Assembly: GCA_024278415.1 (NCBI GenBank)
Contig: JAJRTI010000179.1
Location: 1-7,358, forward strand
Reading direction: 5' to 3'
Origin: Planctomycetota bacterium
GTDB taxonomy: Bacteria > Planctomycetota > Brocadiia > JAJRTI01
Length of the DNA stretch: 7,358 nt
A program made the position numbers and the translations under genes. How positions within the stretch are numbered: the stretch's first letter is position 1; each line of letters starts with the position of its first letter. The notes beneath the pieces were generated by a model. It did not search any database. It was not told the DNA's origin and saw only the letters and a list, made by a program, of their open reading frames with translations. Below are positions 1 to 6,797 of this stretch, piece after piece.

Positions 1-708
1 GCCCACGGGGGGGATACGCTTGCCGTCCCGCTCCGCGAACCAATCGGGATGTTTGTCGTAGAGCGACGCCGGGATAGGCCCGCGCCAGTTGTGGCGGTGG
101 CTGAGGGACATGCTCTCGCCGATCTTGTTGCGCAGGAACCAGCGCTTCACCTCGCGCCTGCCTTGCTGCGTGTAGGGCAGCCGCCGGCGCGGGAAGTCCG
201 GCGCGTCGGAGAAGTCGATGTCCGGCACGACGAGCGACTCGGTCTGCGGCACGGACTCGCCATCATCGCCGGGGATGAGCCAACGGATGCCGAGGTACTT
301 TTCGAGGAACGCGTACGCGCCGAAGAGCGTGCCGCGGCTGAACCCGCCCAGGGGTGTCTGCTCGCCGTCCGGCGTGTCCGGGCCAAAGATGTAGACGTTG
401 CCGCCCTTGGCCACGATGCGGAACGCCTCCAGTGGCATGCCTTCGGCCGACAGCCCCGCGGCCCGCGCGGCTGCGTTGTCTCCCAAGCAGATCATGCGCG
501 GGGCCGGCTTGTTGGCGATTGGCAGGTCCGCTCCAGTGGCTTTCTTGATGTAACGCTGGAGTTCGTTCGCGGCCTGCTTCACCGATGATGGCGCGGCGGG
601 GTCAGTATAGATCGCATACGCGCTGCGGCCGCCAACAATGATCGGCGCGTTCGCGGCCGCGCACATGTGCGCGAGGCCAATCACAAGAGCAAGTGGGAGG
701 AATCGCAT
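1..708 (-). CDS. Secreted DUF4838 domain protein, N-terminal part (gene cut by window edge)
   Basis: The reading frame is open from an ATG at 708 down to base 1 (236 codons, no stop), so the C-terminal part lies outside the window. An AGGAG (720-716) seven bases before the ATG fixes the start. Residues 1 to about 21 form a signal peptide (MRF, a hydrophobic stretch LPLALVIGLA, then an Ala-rich cleavage region), so export is likely. Residues about 41-64 (AANELQRYIKKATGADLPI) match the N-terminal accessory domain shared by GH20/GH67-type enzymes. Residues about 125-154 (RGTLFGAYAFLE, GIRWLIPGDDGESVP) and 204-231 (HRHNW, KHPDWFAERDGKR) are typical of DUF4838 proteins, common in Planctomycetota, Verrucomicrobiota and Lentisphaerota. 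These are presumed polysaccharide-active, but their activity is not established and the catalytic region is not visible here. It lies 215 bp downstream of the Gfo/Idh/MocA gene in the same direction, with a palindromic element between. Confidence 0.85.
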   Translation of the reverse strand, partial: MRFLPLALVIGLAHMCAAANAPIIVGGRSAYAIYTDPAAPSSVKQAANELQRYIKKATGADLPIANKPAPRMICLGDNAAARAAGLSAEGMPLEAFRIVAKGGNVYIFGPDTPDGEQTPLGGFSRGTLFGAYAFLEKYLGIRWLIPGDDGESVPQTESLVVPDIDFSDAPDFPRRRLPYTQQGRREVKRWFLRNKIGESMSLSHRHNWRGPIPASLYDKHPDWFAERDGKRIPPVG

Positions 709-779
709 CGTTCAGCTCCTGGGCATTCCCGCGGTGTTCGCTACGAGAAAGAGGCGGCTGCGTCGCCGTCAGGCTGTTC

Positions 780-843
780 GTAGTAGGGCGATTTATCGCC
801 CGTCTCCCCAGGGGGGCCGACGGGCGATAAATCGCCCTACTAC
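780..843. repeat. Perfect 25-bp inverted repeat element (GTAGTAGG family, copy 1)
   Basis: The left arm 780-804 is the exact reverse complement of the right arm 819-843, with a 14-base C/G-rich spacer. Each arm starts or ends in GTAGTAGG/CCTACTAC and contains its own small palindrome (GGGCGAT, two bases, ATCGCCC), so the DNA or RNA could fold as one long hairpin or two small ones. It lies between two minus-strand genes and has no T tract on either side, so it is not a standard intrinsic terminator. It could still act as a transcript end or mRNA stabiliser. A related copy lies at 2090-2152, and the same ends recur at 7095-7172 and 7216-7293. Confidence 0.9.
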
Positions 844-923
844 AAGCCTCGTCGTCTCGCGCCGCACACATTGACAAGAGGTTGTTGTTCCGGCCGCGAT
901 AAGCGCCTTGAGGTACGCAGGCG

Positions 924-1937
924 CTACCCATTCGCAAAGATCAACCGGTTGCGCTTCGCGCAGGGCAGCGTCACCTTCTCGCCGGAGATGCCGCTTTCGA
1001 TCATGCCGAACGCGAGTTCGTTGACTGGGAGGTACTGGTCGGGGCCGCAATCGGGCATGGAGCCGTTGTCGAGGTAGTCGGCGATCTGCTCGTACGCGAC
1101 GAGGAATGGGCTCGCGTTCTCCGGGAGCCCCAGCGCGTCTTGAGGGATTTCCTTCTTGTCCGCGTCCCACGCCTTGGGCACGCCGTAGAAGGGCACGAAC
1201 GCGCGGCCTTCGCTGCCGAACACGTCCACGCAGAACGACCCGCTGGGGCCCTGGTGGCCGACGTGGTGGCCGACCACGCCGCTGGCGAAATGGATGAGCG
1301 CCGCGCGCACGACCGGCTCGGCCTCGTAGCCTTCCGCGGCTTCGCGGTCGCCGGGCACGGTGATCGCGGTGACCGCGGCGGGATCGTACCCCGCGAACTG
1401 GCAGATCATGTCCGTCTGGTGCACCGAAAAGGAGAGGATGCCGCCGGAGCACCAGCCCACGACCGATTGCACTTCGCCGATGAGCCCGTCCTGGATGCGC
1501 TTGGCCATGTGAAGGCAGTGGGGGCCCCAGTGCCGGCTGTGGGACACGACGACGAGCACGCGCTTGGCCGTCGCGGCCGCGTGGATGTTGTCCACCTCCT
1601 GGAGCGAGCAGCCGGCCGGTTTCTCCTCGAAGACCACCCGCGGCCCGGCCTCGATCGCGGCGAGCGTGACCTCCTCATGGCTGGGGCCGCGCGTGCAGAC
1701 CGAGATGATGTCGAGGTCTTCGTTGTTGAACATCGCGTCCGCGCTGTCGTAGAGCGTGGCCGGGCCGTACATGTTGTTGAAGTCCTCGCGGCGTTCCGCG
1801 TCGAGGTCTGCCGCGGCGACGACTTCGACGCGCTCGGACAGGCGCGCACCGCCGGCATGGCAGTAGGGGAGGGGCTGGTCGGGTGTGGAATACTTGTACG
1901 CGATGTTGCCGAGGCCGACGATGCCGATCTTGTACAT
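924..1937 (-). CDS. Gfo/Idh/MocA family NAD(P)-dependent oxidoreductase
   Basis: A 337-residue protein of normal length for the family, which oxidises or reduces sugars, inositols and related compounds in the cytoplasm with NAD(P). Residues 3-13 (KIGIVGLGNIA) form the GxGxxG Rossmann nucleotide-binding loop; D45 after strand 2 (AAADLDAE) fits ribose binding. E105-K106-P107 (EEKPAG) is the family's EKP motif with the usual lysine. The C-terminal substrate domain carries HQTD (H173, D176), matching the conserved HxxD. The Asp and Gly usually just before it (LLDxGxH) are replaced by S169 and S171, so substrate specificity cannot be guessed. The start is the ATG at 1937, with AGGAG seven bases upstream; an in-frame ATG at 1988 would add 17 residues not typical of the family. 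The sugar isomerase gene is divergent, across 396 bp. Confidence 0.93.
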   Translation of the reverse strand: MYKIGIVGLGNIAYKYSTPDQPLPYCHAGGARLSERVEVVAAADLDAERREDFNNMYGPATLYDSADAMFNNEDLDIISVCTRGPSHEEVTLAAIEAGPRVVFEEKPAGCSLQEVDNIHAAATAKRVLVVVSHSRHWGPHCLHMAKRIQDGLIGEVQSVVGWCSGGILSFSVHQTDMICQFAGYDPAAVTAITVPGDREAAEGYEAEPVVRAALIHFASGVVGHHVGHQGPSGSFCVDVFGSEGRAFVPFYGVPKAWDADKKEIPQDALGLPENASPFLVAYEQIADYLDNGSMPDCGPDQYLPVNELAFGMIESGISGEKVTLPCAKRNRLIFANG

Positions 1938-1978
1938 GGGAACGCTCCTGTAGCAGTGTGAAAGACGGGGCGGCCCGG

Positions 1979-2008
1979 ACGATAGCACATGACCCCGATT
2001 CTCAGCAA
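1979..2008 (-). promoter_or_regulatory. Candidate promoter of the Gfo/Idh/MocA gene
   Basis: On the minus strand there is TTGCTG (2008-2003), an 18-base spacer and TATCGT (1984-1979). The -10 is preceded directly by TGC, giving an extended -10 (TGnTATCGT). The hexamers match consensus only 3/6 and 4/6, so the extended -10 carries most of the case. The start codon lies about 40 bases downstream. The sigma-70 consensus is assumed for this organism. Confidence 0.3.
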
Positions 2009-2089
2009 GGCCGTGAGCCAGGCCCCAGGCCGGTGTGGGCGAGATTCGCGCGGGGGCATCCCAGTTCGTGTGAGACGCGCGGGGCGTTT

Positions 2090-2152
2090 GTAGTAGGGTG
2101 ATTTATCGCCCGTTTTTCAGCGTTGCTGACGGGCCATCAATGGGCCTACTAC
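2090..2152. repeat. Imperfect palindromic element (GTAGTAGG family, copy 2)
   Basis: The left arm 2090-2113 differs from the copy 1 left arm by one base (GGGTGA instead of GGGCGA). The right arm 2128-2152 keeps GACGGGC at one end and GGCCTACTAC at the other but differs internally. Within the right arm's small palindrome, one pair has changed from G-C (copy 1) to C-G (GGGCCAT/ATGGGCC), preserving pairing; a neighbouring pair is lost. The centre contains another mini-hairpin, CAGC-GTT-GCTG. The length (63 bp) is nearly that of copy 1 (64 bp), so this is a dispersed repeat and not a chance palindrome. Confidence 0.85.
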
Positions 2153-2333
2153 GAGCCCGCGGCGCCTGCCGCTCGGATCAACAGCTCTCATGGGGAGACA
2201 TCTGTCTGGTGTCTCTGGCAAAGGAGAGTCGCCTTCGGTAAGATTGGCGCATTCGTCGCACGGACGGTCGCGCGGCGGCGGATGGCGGACGAGGCCGTCC
2301 GCTGCGAGTCAGTATCACTCAGGAGATGACGAC

Positions 2334-3149
2334 ATGAAGTTCTGCATGTTTTCGAAGATGCTTGCCGATCTGTCCGTGCGCGAGGCCGCGGCGGCCATGA
2401 AGAGGATCGGGTTCGACGGCGTGGACCTGGCCGTGCGGCCCAAGGGCCACGTGCTGCCGGAGGAGGTGGAGGCCGGCCTGCCCCAAGCCGCGAAGGAGAT
2501 CGCGGACGAGGGCCTGGAGATCGCTCTGCTCACCACGGCCATCGAGGACGCGGACGATCCCACTGCGGAGGCCATCTTCGCGGCCGCGCAGCAATGCGGA
2601 GTCCAGCAGCTCAAGCTGGGCTACTGGAAGTACGAGGGCTTCGGCCGGCTCCAAGCGCAGATCGACGAGGTGAAGGGCAAGCTCGACGGCATTGAGAAGC
2701 TGAGCGAGAAGTATGGCGTCAAGCCCTGTATCCACGTCCACTCCGGCGACTTCATGAGCGCGCTCGCGCCGGTCGTACGCATGATGCTCGAGGGCCGCGC
2801 CCCGAAGCGCATCGGAGTGTACCTCGACCCCGGGCACATGACGCTCGAAGGCGGCCGGTCGGGATGGAAAATGGGCATCGACATCCTCGCGGATTACATC
2901 CACCTGCTCGCGGTCAAGGACTTCGCGTTCGTGCAGCAGCCGGCGAACGTGTTCGACAAGAAGGCGTGGAAGCTCGTGCATTTGCCGCTGGACACCGGCA
3001 TGGTGCAGTGGCCGGGCGTGATCGAGTGCCTGCGCGCCATCGGCTTCGATGGGTGGGCCTCGCTGCACAGCGAGTATCCGAACCTGACCGCGGAGCAGAC
3101 GCTTGCCCAGACGGAGGCGGACCTCGTGTACTTCAAGGGGCTGCTGTAG
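2334..3149 (+). CDS. Sugar phosphate isomerase/epimerase (xylose isomerase-like TIM barrel)
   Basis: A 271-residue cytoplasmic protein of the AP-endonuclease-2/xylose-isomerase-like barrel family, whose members isomerise or epimerise sugars and inositol derivatives with a divalent metal. Residues 22-32 (MKRIGFDGVDL) are the usual early strand. D165 and H168 (YLDPGH), H190 with K195-D196 (IHLLAVKDF) and E247 (LHSEY) match the metal and active-site positions of the family. At the first metal position the protein has IHVHSGD (H134, H136), resembling the YHNH-type subgroup and not those with Glu. The ATG at 2334 is chosen because AGGAG (2321-2325) lies eight bases before it and the protein then begins directly with the first barrel strand; the frame is open further upstream without family similarity. 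It is divergent from the Gfo/Idh/MocA gene, a frequent pairing in sugar and inositol catabolism. The substrate is unknown. Confidence 0.9.
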   Translation: MKFCMFSKMLADLSVREAAAAMKRIGFDGVDLAVRPKGHVLPEEVEAGLPQAAKEIADEGLEIALLTTAIEDADDPTAEAIFAAAQQCGVQQLKLGYWKYEGFGRLQAQIDEVKGKLDGIEKLSEKYGVKPCIHVHSGDFMSALAPVVRMMLEGRAPKRIGVYLDPGHMTLEGGRSGWKMGIDILADYIHLLAVKDFAFVQQPANVFDKKAWKLVHLPLDTGMVQWPGVIECLRAIGFDGWASLHSEYPNLTAEQTLAQTEADLVYFKGLL

Positions 3150-3179
3150 GCCGCTGCGCCCGCCCCGCCCGTCAACGGC

Positions 3180-3208
3180 TTGACTCGCGAGGAGGGCTGG
3201 CTTAGAAT
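3180..3208 (+). promoter_or_regulatory. Sigma-70-type promoter of gap(-pgk)
   Basis: TTGACT (3180-3185) and TAGAAT (3203-3208) are separated by exactly 17 bases, each matching the vegetative consensus at 5 of 6 positions. This is the best promoter match in the window and lies just after the isomerase stop (3149). Transcription would start near 3215, giving a leader of about 109 bases. High glycolytic expression would fit. Confidence 0.65.
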
Positions 3209-3219
3209 GTGTGGCTCCA

Positions 3220-4322
<1,103 letters not shown>

Positions 4323-4377
4323 GCCACGCATGCAGACAACCCGGCGTGTCCATTGAGGATGCGCCTGTCGAATCCAA

Positions 4378-4411
4378 CTGGGGCAGTCGCCCGGCGAGGC
4401 GGCTGCCCCAG
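4378..4411 (+). promoter_or_regulatory. Strong hairpin between gap and pgk
   Basis: CTGGGGCAG (4378-4386) pairs perfectly with CTGCCCCAG (4403-4411). The stem continues with a T-G wobble and CGCC/GGCG, giving 14 pairs around a six-base CGGCGA loop. No T run follows, so it is not a canonical intrinsic terminator. It could set the gap:pgk expression ratio by partial termination, processing or protection of the upstream mRNA. The downstream TACTATAAG (4415-4423) resembles a -10 box but has no -35 partner. Confidence 0.6.
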
Positions 4412-4450
4412 CCCTACTATAAGGCCCACTGGAATAGCAGGATCAGAGCC

Positions 4451-5644
4451 ATGAAACTCGGTATCCAAGACCTCGATCTGAACGGCAAGCGCGTGCTCAT
4501 GCGCGTGGACTTCAACGTGCCGCTCGATGGCGACACGATCACCGACGACGCGCGCATCCGCAAAGCTGTGCCGTCCATCCAGCATGTCATCGACCATGGC
4601 GGCAAGCTTGTGCTCATGTCCCACCTGGGCCGGCCTAAGGGCCAGGTGAAGGATGATTGCCGGCTGGCCCCCTGCGCGAAACGGCTGTCGGAACTCATCG
4701 GCAAACACGTGCAGATGGCCACCGACTGCATCGGCCCGGAGGTGGAGGCCCTGGTCGAAGCCATGCAGCCCGGCGAGGTGGTGTTGCTGGAGAACCTACG
4801 CTTCCACCCGGAGGAAGAGGCCAACGATTCCGAGTTCGCCAAGGCGCTCGCGAAACTGGGCGACGTGTACGTGAGCGACGCGTTTGGTGCGGTGCACCGC
4901 GCGCACGCGTCGATCGAAGGCGTGACGCACCACCTGAAGGCCGCGGCGGGTTTCTTGTTGCAGAAGGAAATCGAATACCTGGGCGGCGCGCTGGCGGACC
5001 CGAAGCGGCCCTTCTTGACGATCCTCGGCGGGGCCAAGGTCAAGGATAAGATTCCGGTGATCGAGAATCTGCTCACAAAAGTGGACGCGTTGCTGATCGG
5101 CGGCGGCATGGCTTACACCTTCCTCAAGGCCCAAGGCGCGCGCATCGGCAGCTCCAAGTGCGACGAAGAGCACCTGGAGTTCGTCAAGGAGATGCTGGCC
5201 CGGGCCCAGACCAAGGGGGTGGACATGCTGCTGCCCGTGGACCACGTCGTCGCGGACAAGTTCAACCCCGATGGGTTCGAGCCGTGGTCGCAAGTTCAGA
5301 TCACGAACGGCGTGGACATCGAAGACGGTTGGCTCGGCTTGGACATCGGCCCGCGCAGCGCGGAGCTGTTTGCGGACAAGGTGAAAGCCGCGGGCACGGT
5401 GGTCTGGAACGGGCCGGCGGGCGTATTCGAGCAAGAGGCCTATCGCGCGGGCACGCGCACGGTCGCGGACGCGCTGGCCGAGAGTGCGGCGGTGACCATC
5501 GTCGGCGGCGGCGACACGGCTGCGGCCGTGAGCATGTTTGGGCTTGAAGACAAGATGTCGCACGTATCTACCGGCGGCGGCGCGTCCCTGGAGTTGCTCG
5601 AAGGCAAGGCGCTGCCCGGCATCGAGGCGCTGAGGGACAAGTAG
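4451..5644 (+). CDS. pgk: Phosphoglycerate kinase
   Basis: This kinase transfers phosphate from 1,3-bisphosphoglycerate to ADP, making ATP and 3-phosphoglycerate, the step after GAPDH. The 397 residues are full length. The N-terminal substrate domain shows VDFNVPL (19-25), SHLGRPKG (57-64), ENLRF (114-118) and [10 protein letters not shown] (145-154). The C-terminal nucleotide domain shows GGAKVKDK (193-200), GGGMAYTFL (217-225), WNGPAGVFE (319-327), GGGDT (352-356) and STGGGASLE (373-381). All the usual binding residues appear present. The start is the ATG at 4451, with a modest AGGA (4439-4442) eight bases upstream; the frame is open further upstream through the intergenic hairpin, but a start there would add a non-homologous extension. 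It is likely co-transcribed with gap through the hairpin at 4378-4411, and is followed by a hairpin-rich stretch with no T-tract terminator. Confidence 0.98.
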   Translation: MKLGIQDLDLNGKRVLMRVDFNVPLDGDTITDDARIRKAVPSIQHVIDHGGKLVLMSHLGRPKGQVKDDCRLAPCAKRLSELIGKHVQMATDCIGPEVEALVEAMQPGEVVLLENLRFHPEEEANDSEFAKALAKLGDVYVSDAFGAVHRAHASIEGVTHHLKAAAGFLLQKEIEYLGGALADPKRPFLTILGGAKVKDKIPVIENLLTKVDALLIGGGMAYTFLKAQGARIGSSKCDEEHLEFVKEMLARAQTKGVDMLLPVDHVVADKFNPDGFEPWSQVQITNGVDIEDGWLGLDIGPRSAELFADKVKAAGTVVWNGPAGVFEQEAYRAGTRTVADALAESAAVTIVGGGDTAAAVSMFGLEDKMSHVSTGGGASLELLEGKALPGIEALRDK

Positions 5645-5665
5645 ACGTCTCTTGCCGGATCCCCG

Positions 5666-5688
5666 TAGCCGAGCGCACCAGCGCTCGG
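5666..5688 (+). repeat. Family A hairpin, copy 1 (plus orientation)
   Basis: TAG is followed by the stem CCGAGCGC/GCGCTCGG around ACCA, eight perfect pairs. The third pair is G-C where copies 2 and 3 have C-G. It lies 21 bases after the pgk stop and could protect the 3' end of that mRNA. Confidence 0.8.
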
Positions 5689-5751
5689 GCAGAGTGGTTC
5701 GAACGCCTCGAAGGTCCGCCGTACAGCGCAATGGTGCGAACTTAAGCCCGG

Positions 5752-5766
5752 CGTCCCGCAGGGACG
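5752..5766 (-). repeat. Family B hairpin, copy 1 (minus orientation)
   Basis: Stem CGTCCC/GGGACG with a GCA loop, six pairs. On the minus strand it reads CGTCCC-TGC-GGGACG, matching the family B core CCCTRCGGG of the other two copies. Confidence 0.65.
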
Positions 5767-5774
5767 ACCGAGAA

Positions 5775-5797
5775 TAGCCCAGCGCTTCAGCGCTGGG
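5775..5797 (+). repeat. Family A hairpin, copy 2 (plus orientation)
   Basis: TAG is followed by CCCAGCGC, the loop TTCA and GCGCTGGG, eight perfect pairs. Confidence 0.8.
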
Positions 5798-5818
5798 AGT
5801 GGCTCACAGCATTCAGCC

Positions 5819-5831
5819 GTCCCTACGGGAC
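5819..5831 (+). repeat. Family B hairpin, copy 2 (plus orientation)
   Basis: Stem GTCCC/GGGAC around TAC, five pairs. Short alone, but the CCCTACGGG core is repeated at 5887-5903. Confidence 0.6.
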
Positions 5832-5856
5832 TACGGGCGACTCGGCGATCCGCGTT

Positions 5857-5879
5857 CCCAGCACTGAAGTGCTGGGCTA
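5857..5879 (-). repeat. Family A hairpin, copy 3 (minus orientation)
   Basis: CCCAGCAC, the loop TGAA and GTGCTGGG, followed by CTA. Its reverse complement is TAG plus CCCAGCAC-TTCA-GTGCTGGG, the inverted partner of copy 2. The seventh pair is A-T where copies 1 and 2 have G-C, so pairing is kept. Confidence 0.8.
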
Positions 5880-5886
5880 CTTTCAC

Positions 5887-5903
5887 GCGCCCCTACGGGG
5901 CGC
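5887..5903 (+). repeat. Family B hairpin, copy 3 (plus orientation)
   Basis: Stem GCGCCCC/GGGGCGC around TAC, seven pairs. Compared with copy 2 (GTCCC/GGGAC), a T-A pair has become C-G, again preserving the stem. Confidence 0.7.
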
Positions 5904-5960
5904 CAGATTGCTTAAGTCAGCGCTACTCCGCTGCACGGCGGACGGCTTCGCTACAGCATC

Positions 5961-6527
5961 ATGGCCACCAGAATCATCCTCTTCAGCGCCGGCGAGACCG
6001 ACTGGGACGCGGAGCGTCGCATCCAGGGCGACCTGGAGGTTCCGCTGAACGAGAAGGGCCGCGCAGAGGTGCTCGCGCAGGCGGAGGAATTGCGCGCGCT
6101 CAAGCCCAAACTTATCTACACCGCGGCGACCCAGAGCGCCAAGCAGACGGCCGACGCGCTCGGCAAAGCGCTCAAGGTGAAGGTTCGGCAGCAACGGGGA
6201 TTGAACGCGGTGAACTTCGGCCTGTGGCAGGGGTTGCTCTTGGATGAAGTGGACAACCGGCACCCGAAGGTCTTCAAGCGGTGGATGGCCGAGCCGGCGT
6301 CGGTGGAGCCACCCGAAGGCGAGCCCTTTGCCAAAGCGCGTGCCCGCGTGGCCAAGGCCATCGAGACAATCCTCAAGCGCCACGACGGGGAGACGATTGT
6401 GCTGGTGTGCCCCAGAGCGGTGAAGACCTTTGCCCAGTCGCTGTTGTCGCGCAAGCCCGTGGCGTGGATGTGGGACGATTCAGAGCCGAACGCGGGCTGG
6501 ACGGAGTTCGAGGTGGACGGGTTGTAG
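5961..6527 (+). CDS. Histidine-phosphatase (phosphoglycerate mutase) fold protein, catalytic residues missing
   Basis: A 188-residue cytoplasmic protein clearly built on the histidine phosphatase fold: ILFSAGETDWDAERRIQGD (6-24), VPLNEKG (27-33), IYTAATQSAKQTADAL (52-67), FGLWQG (86-91), then a C-terminal IVLVCPRAV strand (146-154). Active members need an RHG motif with the phosphorylated His, a second Arg in the SxxxRAxQTA block, a Glu before the FGxWEG block, and a second His after the last core strand. Here these are S9, A10, S59, A83 and P151. All five are replaced while the surrounding fold motifs remain, so it is probably a pseudo-phosphatase with a binding or regulatory role, not a phosphoglycerate mutase. 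I recall similarly degenerate, mutase-annotated proteins in Planctomycetota, but cannot verify that here. The frame is intact and codon use resembles the neighbours. The ATG at 5961 begins the first core strand almost directly; I see no Shine-Dalgarno sequence before it. It follows pgk after 316 bp. Confidence 0.85.
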   Translation: MATRIILFSAGETDWDAERRIQGDLEVPLNEKGRAEVLAQAEELRALKPKLIYTAATQSAKQTADALGKALKVKVRQQRGLNAVNFGLWQGLLLDEVDNRHPKVFKRWMAEPASVEPPEGEPFAKARARVAKAIETILKRHDGETIVLVCPRAVKTFAQSLLSRKPVAWMWDDSEPNAGWTEFEVDGL

Positions 6528-6721
6528 AAGGGGCGGGCAGGGCTCGGACGAGGTGCTATGGCCTGTCATCTCCTGTGGGCGCGGTTTCCCTCTCTGCCGG
6601 TGCTCGCTTGATAAGACGGTCCCCGAAGTTCTTCTGGCATTCCATGTAGTGTGCGACCTGTGCTTTTAGTGCCTTAAGCATTCGTAACCGCGACGAAAAA
6701 CAAGATGTTGCTTGCCCGGAG

Positions 6722-6741
6722 CGGACGGCCTTCGCCGTCCG
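6722..6741. repeat. GCGGAC-type palindrome, 8-bp stem
   Basis: CGGACGGC pairs perfectly with GCCGTCCG around CTTC. A shorter relative, GCGGAC/GTCCGC, lies at 2285-2302 before the isomerase start, and a half-copy lies at 5938-5951 before the phosphatase-fold gene, suggesting a third small palindrome family. Confidence 0.6.
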
Positions 6742-6776
6742 TAACATTTCAGCCAAGTGCAACCGGGATAGCGCCC

Positions 6777-6797
6777 CCGCCGACCCCGCGTCGGCGG
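6777..6797. repeat. Palindrome with 8-bp stem
   Basis: CCGCCGAC pairs with GTCGGCGG around a CCCGC loop. It has no second copy in the window and no T tract. It is too far from the 6527 stop (about 250 bases) to be an obvious terminator. Confidence 0.5.

Larger units (their letters stand above)
1938..2333. other. Divergent intergenic region between oxidoreductase and sugar isomerase genes
   Basis: This 396-bp stretch has no convincing coding sequence. It holds the candidate oxidoreductase promoter (1979-2008), copy 2 of the palindromic element (2090-2152), and a 6-bp-stem hairpin GCGGAC/GTCCGC at 2285-2302 shortly before the isomerase start. A weak plus-strand promoter-like pair, CTGGCA (2215-2220) and TAAGAT (2239-2244) 18 bases apart, could serve the isomerase gene, but each hexamer matches consensus only 4/6. 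Shared control of the two divergent genes is possible; I see no clear operator. Confidence 0.6.
5645..5960. other. Hairpin-rich intergenic stretch after pgk (REP/BIME-like cluster)
   Basis: No gene is seen in this 316-bp stretch. It carries six hairpins between 5669 and 5903. Two types alternate: 8-bp stems with four-base loops (family A: 5669, 5778, 5857) and 5-7-bp stems with three-base loops (family B: 5752, 5819, 5887), in the order A-B-A-B-A-B. Members occur in both orientations. The arrangement resembles the mosaic REP/BIME clusters of other bacteria, which can stabilise upstream mRNA or bind gyrase or IHF; any such role here is an inference. At 5938-5951, just before the next start codon, is a half-copy of the GCGGACGGC palindrome seen in full at 6722-6741. 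Confidence 0.75.

Noticed and set aside
780..843. The 25-bp inverted repeat as a CRISPR repeat or intrinsic terminator
   Set aside because: There is no regular repeat-spacer array and no cas gene, and neither flank has a T tract.
871..903. Perfect TTGACA (871-876) as a plus-strand promoter
   Set aside because: The only -10-like sequence, GATAAG at 898, is 21 bases away, and no plus-strand gene follows; it would read antisense into the oxidoreductase gene.
1140..1961. 273-codon plus-strand open frame
   Set aside because: It is the antisense shadow of the Gfo/Idh/MocA gene, with His/Asp/Arg-rich composition and no motif.
5691..5715. GGTTCGAAC, which looks like a tRNA T-loop
   Set aside because: The five bases on either side of TTCGAAC do not pair, and no acceptor, D or anticodon arms are found nearby.
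4796..5731. 311-codon minus-strand open frame
   Set aside because: It lies opposite the well-supported pgk gene and has no recognisable domain.
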